This document shows, in pieces, positions 12,823-23,929 of a stretch of 64,000 nucleotides of DNA. The position numbers and the translations under genes are program-made. Location: the NCBI GenBank assembly GCA_027625915.1, contig JANTQA010000033.1, positions 5,704,001 through 5,768,000 of the forward strand, in the 5' to 3' direction. Under the pieces are notes generated by a model. That model was not told the origin of the DNA, did no database searches, and worked only from the letters and a program-made list of their open reading frames with translations. This stretch comes from Anaeramoeba flamelloides. Lineage: Eukaryota > Metamonada > Anaeramoebidae. How positions within the stretch are numbered: the first letter of the stretch is position 1; each line of letters opens with the position of its first letter.

Positions 12823-13038
12823 TTGGTAATAATAAAAATCTCAAAATTCCAAAAAAATGTTAAATTTGAATCAAGTTCATTAATAAATAATAATTTTACT
12901 GAAAATAGTAAGGAGTTTATCTTTAAAATTGATTTGAACTTAGGTATACTATTGGCTAGATATTTAGAAGTTGAACTCGAACCCGAAAAGATGTTGTTTT
13001 GTTTCAATTTCCACTTTCATGAAAAGATTATGATTTGA
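12823..13038 (+). other. Short coding-like frame next to repeat R1
   Basis: A 71-codon frame whose second half (LARYLEVELEPEKMLF and on) has better composition than the surrounding sequence. It ends about 85 bases before the R1 copy at 13124, which also carries coding-like pieces. It may be a remnant of the same decayed gene. I recognise no family. Confidence 0.2.
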
Positions 13039-13123
13039 AAATTAGAAAGATTTATGACAGTAATTTTCAACAATGGTACACCCCCAAATATGATAAATAT
13101 CTGCTTTTCTATTGAATCAATGA

Positions 13124-13720
13124 AATCTTTATATCAAATATATTTATAGATTTTTATCCATTTTTCACTGAATCTTCTTTAAATTGGGGAGAAGAGTTAC
13201 AAAGGAAAAAGATCAACTGGTTACTTGCCAATCCTGAAGATAACTGAAACTTTGAAGTAGAATAACTTGAAAATAAAATTTAAAAAGTAAAAGCAATAAA
13301 GTGGGAAGTATTTAAAACAAATCAGATCCAAAAAAAAAAAAAAAAAAAAAAAGATATTACAACAATTAAACAGCCAGACCCAAAATGAATATTTATGATC
13401 AATTTTCAAATCAAAATAAATTAAAGAAAAATATTCTGGCTATGATTTTGGGAGTCCTTAATTAAAGATAGCATTGTTGTTTTTTTTTTTTTTGATTTTG
13501 TCCCAATTGCTGTTTATATATCCCTTTTTAAATTCTTATTTTTTCTAATAATTTTTTTCCTTTTTACTCTTTATTTTTTCTTTTTGCTTTTTCAGTCATT
13601 AAAGATTATTTGGAAGTACCTTTTCCTTAAAAAAAAGTGAAATCTATGAATTTACGCTTAAATTATCTTTAATATAATTTTAATAAAAGGAACTTTATTA
13701 GGTTTTTTATATTTCTTTCA
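13124..13720 (+). repeat. Dispersed repeat R1, copy 2 (left arm of an inverted pair)
   Basis: The first 250 bases (13124-13376) are the near-exact reverse complement of 15461-15710. The remainder matches copy 1 (5630-6210) through TTTACGCTTAAATTATC and AAAGGAACTTTATTAG. The first arm reads in one frame as TESSLNWGEELQRKKINWLL, which looks like protein-coding sequence, then reaches a stop. After the A-run comes a second coding-like piece containing MNIYDQFSNQNKLKKNILAM. R1 may therefore derive from a duplicated gene fragment. I cannot name the protein. Confidence 0.65.
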
Positions 13721-13739
13721 GAATAATAAGAGTAAAGAC

Positions 13740-14080
13740 TCATCATTTTTCTTATGATTCACCTATCACAAAATCAATATGTGTCTATATTTTGAATAAT
13801 ATTTCAAGAATTAATTTTTTATTATTTTTATAAAAGTGAATTATTTCAAAAATCCATATTTGATGATTTTCTTTCTAGAATTAGTGGTAACATAAAAAAT
13901 GATCGACATCTTCATTTATTTCTAAGTCAAAATATTTCTTGTCAAAAGTTCAAAGTTTATATTTTTATTTTATTCAGATGATAAATCTGAGAATATGTAT
14001 TTTGATCATATTTGAAGTTTATTGGCTTTAATATGGAAATAAAAAATTACTAATTTTAAATCTTTTGTTGTTGTTGTTTT
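13740..14080 (+). repeat. Dispersed repeat R2, copy A, left piece
   Basis: Aligns in order with the uninterrupted R2 copy at 38700-39780: TATTTTGAATAATAT, then a CATAAAAAATGATCGACATC block, then TTTTATTTTATTCAGATGAT. It stops near 14080, and the continuation is found at 16190-16720. About 2.1 kb of other repeats (a family T MITE and the reversed R1 copy) therefore sits inside this copy. Confidence 0.5.
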
Positions 14081-14444
14081 TTTTTTGATATATAAGTAAT
14101 ATGAAATGACTGAAATTTTATTTTTTAATACTCAAATAACATAAAACAGCTATTAAATTTCCCAGAATTTATAAGTATAGAGTAAAATATTTGATTTTAT
14201 TTTTTTATAATTGAAGTATTGTAAATTATCCTAAAAGTTCTTTTAGTTAAAATTTTCTAAAAGGGAATTTAAGTATAAAATTAATAGATTTCATTAATTT
14301 TCAAGGGAAAGACACACCCAAATTTTTTTCATGTTTAAAAAGGAATAGCTAAAGATAAAAAAAGTAAATAAAATAAAAAAAAAAATTGAAATATCAAAAG
14401 GTTATATAAAAATAAATTGTTCAATATATATATATATATATATA

Positions 14445-14642
14445 TAGTTAATTTCACTTTTAAGGCACAAACTTTCAACGAAATTTAAGGTACAAAAAAA
14501 ATCTCAAATTAAGGCACAAAATTTGGAATTTTTTTTTTTTACAATTTATTTTTACTAGAATTTCAATTTTGTGTTTTAATTTGAGATTTTTATGTACCCT
14601 AAATTTAGTTGAAAGTTTGTGCCTAAAAAGTGAAACTGACTG
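14445..14642. mobile_element. TA-flanked palindromic MITE, family T, copy 2
   Basis: TTTCACTTTTAAGGCACAAA at the left is answered by TTTGTGCCTAAAAAGTGAAA at the right, which ends ACTGACTG followed by TA. The element abuts a (TA)n tract on the left. It lies between the arms of the R1 inverted pair and inside R2 copy A. The 89-codon minus-strand frame crossing it is an artefact of the repeats. Confidence 0.85.
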
Positions 14643-14687
14643 TATATATAACAATGATATCTTTAATTCAAAACATAAAAAAAACAA

Positions 14688-14748
14688 AGCCAAACTATTT
14701 TTCATTAATTTATTTTGATTTAAAAATTGATCATAAATATTCATTTTC
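14688..14748 (-). repeat. R1 fragment, reversed
   Basis: Reverse complement of the 13381-13440 part of R1 (GAATATTTATGATCAA block). Together with 15461-15710 it makes one reversed R1 copy split by about 710 bases. Confidence 0.6.
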
Positions 14749-15460
14749 GGTTCAGTTAACTACAAGGAAAATTTAAACATGGAAAAGGAAAGTTAGCCAG
14801 AACTATACATTGGATTTCAGTTATACTTCTTTTATAAATTATTTTATCAAAGTTATCATAATTTTATCTAATAAAAAAAGGATAGCTATTAAACTCAAGA
14901 CAATCCGAATACCCCCCTTTTTAAAAAGACTGACTTTTAAAAAAACACATATTTTTTGGGTATTTTTTTTTAATGAAAAAAGTTGAAATGAATTAATTTT
15001 TGATTTAACATTAAGATTGAAAAAAATAATAAATGTTAAAGCACTTTGCAGAAAACAATTGGGAATGTAAATAAAAACTCAAATATGGAAAAAAAATAAA
15101 ATGATAAAAAATATTCCAAAAACAGATAAAAAATCAGATTTTCAATTTAATTTAGAGATATCTTTTGATTGAAATATTTTGTGCTATTTTAAAATTGAAA
15201 AATATGTTTCTTTTTAGACTATTAAAAAAATAGATTTAAAATAATCTCTCTACTGATTCAATTAAAAAATTCAAAAATTTTACAATTAAAAATGAAAAAA
15301 ATATTACTGAAAAATTTCATTTTTTTTTCAATTCCTATTAATATCTATTAAAGTTATAAAAATTTTTGAAAATTTTTATGTAAAATAATGTTTATTATAT
15401 GAGTGTATTCAAAAATACAAATTTTATAGATTATTTTTTAAAAAATTTTACTTGTCTTGT
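14749..15460. other. AT-rich insert splitting the reversed R1 copy
   Basis: No genes or recognised element ends. It separates the two pieces of the reversed R1 copy, so it was probably inserted there. Confidence 0.4.
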
Positions 15461-15710
15461 TGTTTAATTGTTGTAATATCTTTTTTTTTTTTTTTTTTTT
15501 TTTTGGATCTGATTTGTTTTAAATACTTCCCACTTTATTGCTTTTACTTTTTAAATTTTATTTCCAAGTTATTCTACTTTCAAATTTCAGTTATCTTCAG
15601 GATTGGCAAGTAACCAGTTGATCTTTTTCCTTTGTAACTCTTCTCCCCAATTTAAAGAAGATTCAGTGAAAAATGGATAAAAATCTATAAAGACATTTGA
15701 TATAAAGATT
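15461..15710 (-). repeat. R1 copy 3, right arm of the inverted pair
   Basis: Near-perfect reverse complement of 13124-13376 over about 250 bases, including the long T-run and the coding-like EELQRKKINWLLANPEDN stretch. The high identity compared with R1 copy 1 indicates that this pair is the younger duplication or has been homogenised. Confidence 0.85.
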
Positions 15711-15925
15711 TTTTGCGCTATTTTAATGTTAAAGAAAGCCTAAACAATTGACGGCATTTTTTTTTTTAATTTAAAAAATAAAAAGAAAATTTCACAAATT
15801 AATTTTTTTATTTCAAAAATTCATAAGATCATATTTAGATTCTCTTGGGTTTTCTGTTTATTAAGAAAATCAATAGATATTCGTTAGGTTTTTTTGTGTT
15901 TTCTATTTTATTTGTGAAGTGTGCT

Positions 15926-15998
15926 AGGTTTTTTCACTTTAGAAATAAACAGAAAATTTATTAAAATTTTCGGTTTATTTCTAAAGTAAAAAAAACCT
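15926..15998. repeat. Hairpin repeat (AGGTTTTTT type)
   Basis: CTTTAGAAATAAACAGAAAA is answered by its near-complement TTCGGTTTATTTCTAAAG. A wider, weaker palindrome extends outward: GAAGTGTGCTAGGTTTTTT against AAAAAACCCTAGAACACTT. Confidence 0.7.
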
Positions 15999-16189
15999 AA
16001 CGAAAATCACCAGATTTTGGAAATAAATAAAAAACTCAAAAAACCCTAGAACACTTACGAAAAATACAGAAAATCTCAAGAAAACTGTAATTTGTTTTTT
16101 TTTTATTTTTTGAAATTAAAAGAAAAGTTTTGAAATTTCCTTTTTATTTCATAAATTAAAAAAAAAAAAAAAAAAAACTTGGGTACTCT

Positions 16190-16720
16190 ACTGCACTCTA
16201 TGATACTATGACACACTTGAAGGTAATCTGCGAAATAACTGTTTATTTATATTGTTATTATACCTAATAATTTTTAAAAAGTCTTGGTGTTTACATCTAT
16301 AACTATTTATTATGAAATTTTTTCTAAATTCATTTTAATTTCATATCTAGAAATTTTACATTTTCCATTTTACAATTAATCTTTTCTCAAACTAAGTTTG
16401 AAAATTTTAAATTATTTGATATGTGATAAACTCCCAGGATTTCTTATTTCTTTTTGACTTTATATCTTCTTATATAAATTAAAAATTACGAATGGTTTTT
16501 TTTTTGCTTCTTTTTTATAAATAATTATTCGAGTATATCTATTAATTATTTGAAAGTTTTATAACTTTTTTATTTATCCGAGCATTCTTCCCATTGAAAT
16601 CTTTTTGGGTTCGATGATAGTTACCTTCTCCATAAAATTATTGGCAAATGCATACCCATTTAAATTTTATATTGTACCCCATTTGATAATATTTGATGAT
16701 TAGAAAAATCTGTGCTTTAA
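16190..16720 (+). repeat. Dispersed repeat R2, copy A, right piece
   Basis: Continues R2 after the inserted block: the ACTGTTTATTTATATTGTTATTATACC block, then TTTTACATTTTCCATTTTA, then GACTTTATATCTTCTTATAT, all in the same order as 32880-33440 and 39205-39680. It is non-coding. Confidence 0.5.
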
Positions 16721-16754
16721 AATAATTTATTTTTTTTAATTTTTATACAATAAA

Positions 16755-17310
16755 TTGTATTTAATTTTTACAATCCATGAAACTGGAAAAAAAAGATATT
16801 CTTAGATTAGGTTAAGGGGATTTTTAATTTAGTTCAGAGATGATTGATCTATAGTTTGTTGAAATTCTAAGTATGACCTTTAATAGTGGTTCAAAAAGTC
16901 TTTTTTTTTTTCTTTTTTTTTTCCCAACTCTGAATTGAAGAGCATAGGGTTCATAGAAAGGTCATTTTATTAAAAAAATGTGAATCTTTGATTTTTGAAT
17001 TGAAATATTAAATTTCCCTTTTACTCAATTACCTAAAAAATAAATTAGTATTTGAAAAGCTAAAAAAAATAACAAAACTTAAATTAAAAAGTTCAATTGA
17101 AAAGTAAATAAATCACAATTTCTTATAACTTTCCTACCAACCTATTAGTCTTATACTCATAAATTAGAATTTATGAAAAAAAATAATATATTGCCAATTT
17201 GAACAACTATTAAAATGCAGACCAAGTCCAAGGTGGATCATCTAAGAACTAAACTAACCATGTATCACACATAATCTAAGATAATTTTTTTTTTTTTTTT
17301 TTTATACAGT
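16755..17310. mobile_element. MITE family E, diverged copy
   Basis: The left side (TTTACAATCCATGAAACTGG, then GATATTCTTAGATTAGG) is complementary to the right side (CACATAATCTAAGATAATT and ATCATCTAAGAACTAAACTA). It matches the better copy at 25252-25807 in both arms. The terminal base runs are eroded, so the exact ends are uncertain. Confidence 0.55.
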
Positions 17311-17534
17311 GATAACAAATTATAAATTTGGAAATTTCATTAAAAATTTAATTATTTTCTATTTTCAGAGTATGACTTTAATTGATAATTCTTTGTTCGA
17401 AAGGTCTTACAATAAAAAAGAGCAAAACAAACTATGGAAATTCAAATCATAATTTACTTCTGGAAGGCTATTTTGTCAAGGATAAACAAAGGAAATCACA
17501 ATAAATCTGGAAATGTACTTGAAATTTTAACCAT

Positions 17535-18302
17535 TTAAGGGATAAGTGTCTACTTAATAGAAGTCTAGGAGTAAAGTATGTTGTTATAGGTTGTAAATCA
17601 GATTTCTGTAACAGGGTTCAAATGTCTATAAAAAATCAATTTATAAAGTTCTACTATGTGTTGCTCTCATCAATTAAATAATTGATACTTGTATTTAGTA
17701 AAAAATCTAAAGAATATCAGAAAATAAATCAACATTTCGAGACAAATTTAAAGGTTTAATTATCAATTTTTAGAATTCAAAGTTGTAAAATATCTTTCTT
17801 GAATTTATGGCAAAATGTAGATTAATTGTTAAAAAATTCTTCTATTTTTAAAAAATTTAATAATTTACTAATAGATTTTTTTAGCAAATTATTTCTGTAA
17901 TCTTGGAATTATATTGATGTTGCAACTATTTTATAGAAAGGAAACTAAAACTGTCCATTCTTCTGAGTTTTTAATATGACTGATTTTTGGAGATATTCTT
18001 TGAATTTAAAAAAAATTATAAAAATTGTTATTCTTGGGATTTCTAAATCTGAATTATTAAATACCATAATTTTATTATTTTGGTTTTGTATTTTTTTAGA
18101 TTTGGAAACGGAATTAAGAAAATATTTTTACAAAATGATAATTCTTAATTATGATCTTGGTAAAAAATGCAATATTTTATTGTTTTCCAATCATTAATAA
18201 TAGCTTTTTGAGAGCTATTCGAAAATTAAGAACACTAATACCATCACTCAATTACAACTTACTTTAATTCAAGACAAATTTATTGTGAGGCTATTACCTT
18301 GA
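17535..18302. mobile_element. MITE family F, copy 1 (TTAA-type ends)
   Basis: The left end TTAAGGGATAAGTGTCTAC matches the family F copy at 51888. The right end, read in reverse complement, gives TCAAGGTAATAGCCTC, and inside it AGTAAGTTGTAATTGAGTG and GAATAGCTCTCAAAAAGC match the other arm of that copy. At about 768 bp it agrees in size with 51888-52635. The 73-codon frame inside (17976-18197) has no supporting features. TTAA at the ends recalls piggyBac-type targets, but the following GGGATTAG is not the classical piggyBac terminus. Confidence 0.55.
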
Positions 18303-19056
18303 TCACAAAAAGATTCTTAAAATAATCTCTGTTGAATAACCAATTAAAACCATTACAGAATAGTTTGTCTTATAAAATATGTAAAAACTCACTACTGAAT
18401 CCCAAAAATCTGAATTTGGAAAATGATGATCATATTTATATGTTCAGTTTCTTCAACCAAACACTTGTTCAACCATTGTTAAAATAATTTTAAAAACCTA
18501 AAAATTCATTCGTATGGTTTTAAGAATTAATTTTTTTTATTTTTTTTTAAAACGATTATTTTTATTGTAATAACTTTTTCAAGAAATGGACTTACCTTTA
18601 CTGTAAATAAATTAATTCTCTTTTTTTTTTTCTTTTGTTTTTGATTTCTGAACAGTCGTCATTCTTCAATCGATCAAACAACAAAAATAAAACCAATGGT
18701 TAAAAAAATTTGTTGTTATGTAATGAAATTTGTGAATTTTGAAGCAAGAAAAACTAATTTCAGAAATCTGTCTTTTCTTTCAAAACAGTTGAACCATTGT
18801 GAAGAATCTCGTCAGAAAAATAAAAATATGAAACAGTTGAACAAACCTTGTGAAAAACAATTTTTCTTGCGATTTCGAGAGCTTTAAAATATAAGAAAAA
18901 ACTTTTAATAATAATAAGTAAATTTGGGTACATCAAATTAACAAGAGATATTCCTTAACTTTTAATCTAATATATACTTGATCTCATCAAAATGAAATAA
19001 AATCAAAACAAAATAGCTTTGACAATACAATTAATTATGGGAACAGCAACACAAAC
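18303..19056. other. Upstream region of the Hsp70-vWA gene
   Basis: Likely holds the first exon and promoter of the gene at 19057, but I could not place the exon. TAG acceptors occur at 19014-19016 and 19070-19072. A 63-codon frame at 18696-18887 contains a loose internal duplication (AAACAGTTGAACCATTGTGA and AAACAGTTGAACAAACC) and is not convincing as a gene. Confidence 0.35.
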
Positions 19057-21531
19057 AAAAAAATTGAAATAGTTTGTGCAATTGATTTTGGAACTTCAAG
19101 GACTGGAGCAGCGTGGATGAAAAAAACGAGCAACAATTCAAGACTTAATATTGCTAACTCAGATTTGTTTAAAATAGAATTGGATCCAGATGATAAAAAC
19201 TTCAAAACCTCAACAGCTATTCTTTTTAAAAAAACCAATTCAAATAAATGGGAACCTTTTTCATTTGGGAAATCAGCCGAATCACAATATCTAAAAATGA
19301 AACCAAATGAAATGCAAAATTATCAATTCTTCAAAGAATTCAAAATGAAACTATATCAAAACGATTCATTAAATCCCAAAATCCAATCTTACTCAGGGGA
19401 AGAATGGAACTTTACACAAGTCTTATCTGGAGTGTTTAAATTTATATATCAAAAATTTGTTGAATCGGTAAATAATTATAAATCAAAGATCAAGATAACT
19501 GTTAATAAGGAAACAATTCAATGGATTTTAACTGTGCCTGCGATTTGGGAAGACAAAGCCAAGGAAATCATGAGAAGAGCATTTTATAAAGCAGGACTGA
19601 TCTCAAGTAAAAATTCACCAAATTTGATCTTTTGTTATGAACCTGAAGTTGCTGCTTTAGATTTTTTCCAAGAAGAAAAAAAACAATTAAGCCAATTTAA
19701 TAATAAAAATTTATTAGTTCTTGATGCAGGAGGAGGAACAATTGATATCACATTGATGAAACCAACAATTGTCAATGATGAAATTCAAGAATTTGAAATC
19801 TTGATGATTCCCAAAGGAGGAGATTTTGGTTCCATTTATATTGATCAAGAATTCCAAAAATTTTTCCAAAGTTTTTTGAATTTAAACGATAATCAATTCA
19901 AAGAATTAAAAATTAAATGCCCAAAAGGTTTTTTGAAATTACAAAATATTATAGAAACACTTAAAATAGGAAGCCAAAGTCAAGAGATGACTATTAATGA
20001 TTCTCATGTTATTGAAATCTCAAACAGCCTTTTTACTTATCTATCAGAACGATTCCAAATCAAGGATTTTGAAGCTTTGACTGATCAATTTAACCAAAGA
20101 AATCATAATTCTGGTTTATCAGAAATTGAATGGGATGACGAAGAAGATAGTTTGATAATTTTGGGAGACCGAGTAAAATCATTTTTTCAAAAACCTATCC
20201 AAAGATTAAGAAATTATTTAAATAAATTCAAACAAACCTCAGAAATCTTCAAACAAACTCAAATTGTATTTTTCACTGGAGGGCTTTCAAATAGTGATTA
20301 TTTTCGAGAATCAGTCAAGAAACAATTAGGGAATAATTATCAATATTTTGTATCCCCTTACCCAGCTAAATCAATTATTATTGGAGCAGTTTTGTTTGGT
20401 TTTGACCCAAATATCGTATCAATCCGAAGATCTCAATTTACTTATGGTATTATGCATTGCCCTATCTTTAACGCACAAATTCATGAACAAAATAGAAAAA
20501 TCATTATCAAAAATGGTAATAATCAAGAAATTGAACATTGTCAAAATGTTTTCCAACCATATATTTTTAAGGAGGATCTTATAAAATTATCAGATCCAAA
20601 AAAAGCAATCTTTACACCAATTAAAAAAAATTTAAAACAAATGAAAATCTATATCCTCAGAACAGATCAAAAATGGGATCCAAACAACAATTCAATTTAT
20701 TTGGATTCCCAAGATGTCCAAATAATGGGTGCAATTACGCTTCCATTTCCTGAATCAAATCTTGCATTAAATGAACAAAAATTGGAAGTTTCATTCCATT
20801 TTGCAACAACAGAGATCAAAATATTTATGAAATATCTTCCTGATCCAACAATTAACAAACATTTAACTTTGAATTATGACCAAATTAAAGGTTCTGATAC
20901 ATTGTTTGATGAAGAAACTAATAATTGTTTGCATACTATACTATTAATCGACATTTCTGGTTCAATGAAGAAAGATGATGTCAAACCCACTAAAGAACAC
21001 TCTTGGTTGAAAAATAAATTTGACAATCGACTAGGCGCAGTTTTCGAAGCAGTAATCAAATACATTAACCAAAGAAAGTATATAAATCGAAATGATCGAT
21101 TCTCTTTGATAACTTATTCAATAAGAGCACATTTGAAAATAAAAAACCAGCCTTTAGATCCCGAACTAATCAAAATTAACTGTTTAGATACTGAAGCTAA
21201 GAATGGAACCATAATTTACAGAGCATTTAATTTAGCAATAAAAACTTTACAACAAATAAATTTGAAAAAGATCACCCCCAGAATAATCCTATTCAGTGAT
21301 GGCGCAGATGGTGGAATCAACAAAGTAAATAAGCAATTGAATAAACTAATGAAATCAAATATAGGTACAAAAATTGGTCTTACAATATATTCTGTTGGGT
21401 TTTTTGGCCAGCAATCAAATTTCGGTGAAGACATGTTAAAACTGATTGCCAAAATTGGAAACGGTCTTTATCACGAAACTGATTCACTTCAAAAAATGGT
21501 AGAAACTTTTATCAAAATAGCAATGAATTAA
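19057..21531 (+). CDS. HSPA12-like Hsp70 ATPase fused to a C-terminal vWA domain
   Basis: The frame runs from before 19057 to TAA at 21529-21531. The conserved start IVCAIDFGTSRTGAAW (phosphate-1 loop, from 19069) precedes the first in-frame ATG (19117), so the real start lies upstream, probably across an intron. Counting from 19117, the actin-like ATPase covers about residues 1-430: LTVPAIWEDKAKEIMRRAF, YEPEVAALDF, LLVLDAGGGTIDITLM (phosphate 2, near 200), IPKGGDFGSIYIDQEF and FFTGGLSNSDYF (adenosine motif). These details fit HSPA12 rather than canonical Hsp70, and no Hsp70 substrate-binding domain or EEVD tail is seen. A beta-rich linker follows to about 590. Residues 606-800 form a vWA domain: ILLIDISGSMKKDD carries the MIDAS DxSxS, RNDRFSLITYS follows, and IILFSDGADGG supplies the last acidic loop. 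No signal peptide or membrane segment is seen. Role inferred: ATP-driven binding or sensing of a protein partner through the metal-dependent vWA domain. Confidence 0.9.
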   Translation, partial: KKIEIVCAIDFGTSRTGAAWMKKTSNNSRLNIANSDLFKIELDPDDKNFKTSTAILFKKTNSNKWEPFSFGKSAESQYLKMKPNEMQNYQFFKEFKMKLYQNDSLNPKIQSYSGEEWNFTQVLSGVFKFIYQKFVESVNNYKSKIKITVNKETIQWILTVPAIWEDKAKEIMRRAFYKAGLISSKNSPNLIFCYEPEVAALDFFQEEKKQLSQFNNKNLLVLDAGGGTIDITLMKPTIVNDEIQEFEILMIPKGGDFGSIYIDQEFQKFFQSFLNLNDNQFKELKIKCPKGFLKLQNIIETLKIGSQSQEMTINDSHVIEISNSLFTYLSERFQIKDFEALTDQFNQRNHNSGLSEIEWDDEEDSLIILGDRVKSFFQKPIQRLRNYLNKFKQTSEIFKQTQIVFFTGGLSNSDYFRESVKKQLGNNYQYFVSPYPAKSIIIGAVLFGFDPNIVSIRRSQFTYGIMHCPIFNAQIHEQNRKIIIKNGNNQEIEHCQNVFQPYIFKEDLIKLSDPKKAIFTPIKKNLKQMKIYILRTDQKWDPNNNSIYLDSQDVQIMGAITLPFPESNLALNEQKLEVSFHFATTEIKIFMKYLPDPTINKHLTLNYDQIKGSDTLFDEETNNCLHTILLIDISGSMKKDDVKPTKEHSWLKNKFDNRLGAVFEAVIKYINQRKYINRNDRFSLITYSIRAHLKIKNQPLDPELIKINCLDTEAKNGTIIYRAFNLAIKTLQQINLKKITPRIILFSDGADGGINKVNKQLNKLMKSNIGTKIGLTIYSVGFFGQQSNFGEDMLKLIAKIGNGLYHETDSLQKMVETFIKIAMN

Positions 21532-22440
21532 TTGATTTTTTGTATTTTTAAGCGAAAACCAAATCTTTCTCACAATATTATCCGTTTATATTTGTTTTTT
21601 CTAATTTCATACTTCTGTTTTGTATTTATACACACATTTGATGAAAAAAGATTTTTTTACATCATAATATGATCTTTGATGAATTTTTATCTCTCTGATT
21701 TTGAAATATTTTTGAGATTCCAAAGTTTGATTACTTTACAGTTTTTTAGTATAAAATAATTTTCAAAAAGATTCAATTTTTTTTAATTGATTTAATTTTA
21801 TAATTTTTATTTATTTATTTTTGAAGATAGGATATCATTTTTCAGATATTTCTCATAATTTCTAACTTTTTTTTTTTTTTGATATATTTTTTTTTAAGTG
21901 AAATATATTTTTCCAAATCTAAAAAGAAAACTTTTAGAGATCATAAATTTTTTTGTTTGTAATTGGTCTTTCTACTTATACAATTCATGAACTTTACATC
22001 ATCTAGTTGATTTGAGTCTATTTTTTGAAATATTGATTTCCCAAAATCCCAATATAAAATTGAAAAAAAGCTAGCCTTTTATTTGATATAAAAATCGTGA
22101 TAATTCTTCAAAATGAGTGATCATATTTTTTGTTATATGCTAGAAAGTCTTGATTTTGATTGAAAATTTTGTATTTTGAATTTTTATCATTTCAATCTCA
22201 GCCAATAAAATTAATTGAGGGATAAGTGATTTAAATAAATGGAAATTTGATTGAATCATAACAAAAATTTCTTAATGAAAGTCAGATCTATTAAACAAAA
22301 AATAATTTTTTTTTTTTTTTTTTATTGTTAAGGGAGGAGTTTTGAGTTACTCTTGTTTGCCTTTAGGTTTTTTCTATTTTTTGTTTTGATTAGAAAATCA
22401 ATAAATTTTCCAAACAAAAACAAAAAGTGAAAAAAACCTC
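21532..22440. other. 3' flank, no gene recognised
   Basis: AT-rich sequence after the Hsp70-vWA stop, presumably including its 3' untranslated region. No element ends are recognised before the tandem repeat at 22441. Confidence 0.4.
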
Positions 22441-22800
22441 CGTTAGATTTCCAGAATTTAAAATAATTGAGTAAAATCTTTGATTTTTCTCTATTCTTTT
22501 GAATTGTGGAAAAGCTAGACACTTGACGGTACTTTTCATTAGTTTTTTTTTTAATTTGAGAAATAAAACAAAAATTTATATAATTTTTCGGTTTATTTCT
22601 TAAAGTAAAAAAAACTATTGTTAGATTTTCCAGAATTTAAAATAATTGAGTAAAATCTTTGATTTTTCTCTATTCTTTTGAATTATTGAAAAGCTACGAA
22701 CTTGACGGTACTTTTCGTTAGTTTTTTTTTTACTTTGAGAAATTAAAAAAAAATTCCTAAATTTTATTTTAATTTCTAAAATTAACAAAAACCTAGGCAC
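22441..22800. repeat. Tandem pair of about 180-bp units with hairpin
   Basis: Two direct units start near 22441 and 22620. Each contains CCAGAATTTAAAATAATTGA, then TTGATTTTTCTCTATTCTTT, then CTTGACGGTACTTTTC, then a hairpin half built on GTTTTTTTTTTA. Between them is the palindrome 22545-22620. Related single units occur near 31560, 31700, 33560 and 38740 at the edges of R2 copies. Confidence 0.75.
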
Positions 22801-22805
22801 TCTAC

Positions 22806-23010
22806 GGCACTCCCCGAATTCCTAAATTGTTATTTTGAAATCTTTTTAAAGATTTCCATATACTTTTATTTTTGAATAATGCAAATCTAGTTATGGATTC
22901 TTTTTCGTTAATAATATTAAAAAATATTATTGTTATTTAATATATGAGATATATTGATTTTTTTTATTTCAGATATCCAGATTTTACGATTATTTTCATA
23001 GAATGGGCAG
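22806..23010 (+). repeat. Partial R2 copy
   Basis: After GGCACTCCCCGAATTCC the sequence parallels the start of R2 at 32155 and 38846 (TTTATTTTTGAATAATG, then ATAGAATGGGCAGTTCCAGA). It fades near 23010. Confidence 0.4.
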
Positions 23011-23713
23011 TTCCAGAGTAAAAAATATTTTAATTTTTTAAAGTTAGAGAAAAGTTATTTACTTGTAATCAAAAAATCAAAAAAAAGTTCAAAATAATTT
23101 TTAAAAATAAAAAATTATTTTTGAATAAATTGTATGGTCATATTTACAAGAATAAATTTACCAATTTGATCATTTTTTAGAATTAAAAAAATTGATTTTG
23201 AATTTTGTAGATAAAATTACAAAATACCCAAATATCTTCAAGAAAATTATATTTTACAAAATACAATTTCATCTCAGGACATATATACAATTTTTGAGTA
23301 AATATTTAAATTGACTTGAAAACTTTCATAGCTATAACAATTCTTCTTATAAAAATAAAACTGATATCTACCAATATGCATAATAAAAAGATTGTTTCTT
23401 TACCAAAATGAATTTTCTCACAATTGAAAATAAATCTTTATATTAACACTTATGGAAAAAATACGATTATTCATTATGTAATTGTTTTTAAAATAGTAAT
23501 AAACATTCTAGATTTTTGTTGAAAAATCCTGTATTTTGAAAAAATAATACCTTTCAACTCTGATTTGTGATCAAAAATATTTTTGTAATGCTTAATTGGT
23601 TTTAAAATTGTTCTTTTTGTTTTTGAAAAATACTTCACCAATTAAAAACTAAATATATTTCGTTTTTTTTTTTTGTAGAACTTATAAGGAAATATTTATT
23701 ATTAAAATACTAC

Positions 23714-23913
23714 CTTTCGAAGTGAAAACTGGGAAATTGTTGATAAAAGTCCACATGAAAGAGTTCCATAATTCCAGTTAAATTTACACACTGAGAATTT
23801 CTCTTTGAAAAAATAAGAAATTTTCAGAGTTAGGACAAATTCCAACAATTTTACCCTTCTTGGTAGATCTGACAAAAATTTGATTTTCAATTTCATAATT
23901 TCCAATTTCAAAT
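23714..23913 (-). CDS. Possible two internal exons of an unrecognised gene
   Basis: On the minus strand the frame 23913-23788 reads FEIGNYEIENQIFVRSTKKG and on through GICPNSENFLFFQREILS, a protein-like composition unlike the flanks. It is bounded by a GAG acceptor-like site and a GTAAAT donor. A 59-base intron ending CCCAG would join it in phase to a 15-base exon (23728-23714) followed by a GTAGTA donor. Reading through without splicing meets a stop. I find no start, no end and no family. The overlapping 69-codon ATG frame is less convincing. It could also be a pseudogene remnant. Confidence 0.25.
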
Positions 23914-23929
23914 CTCACAACACAAAAAA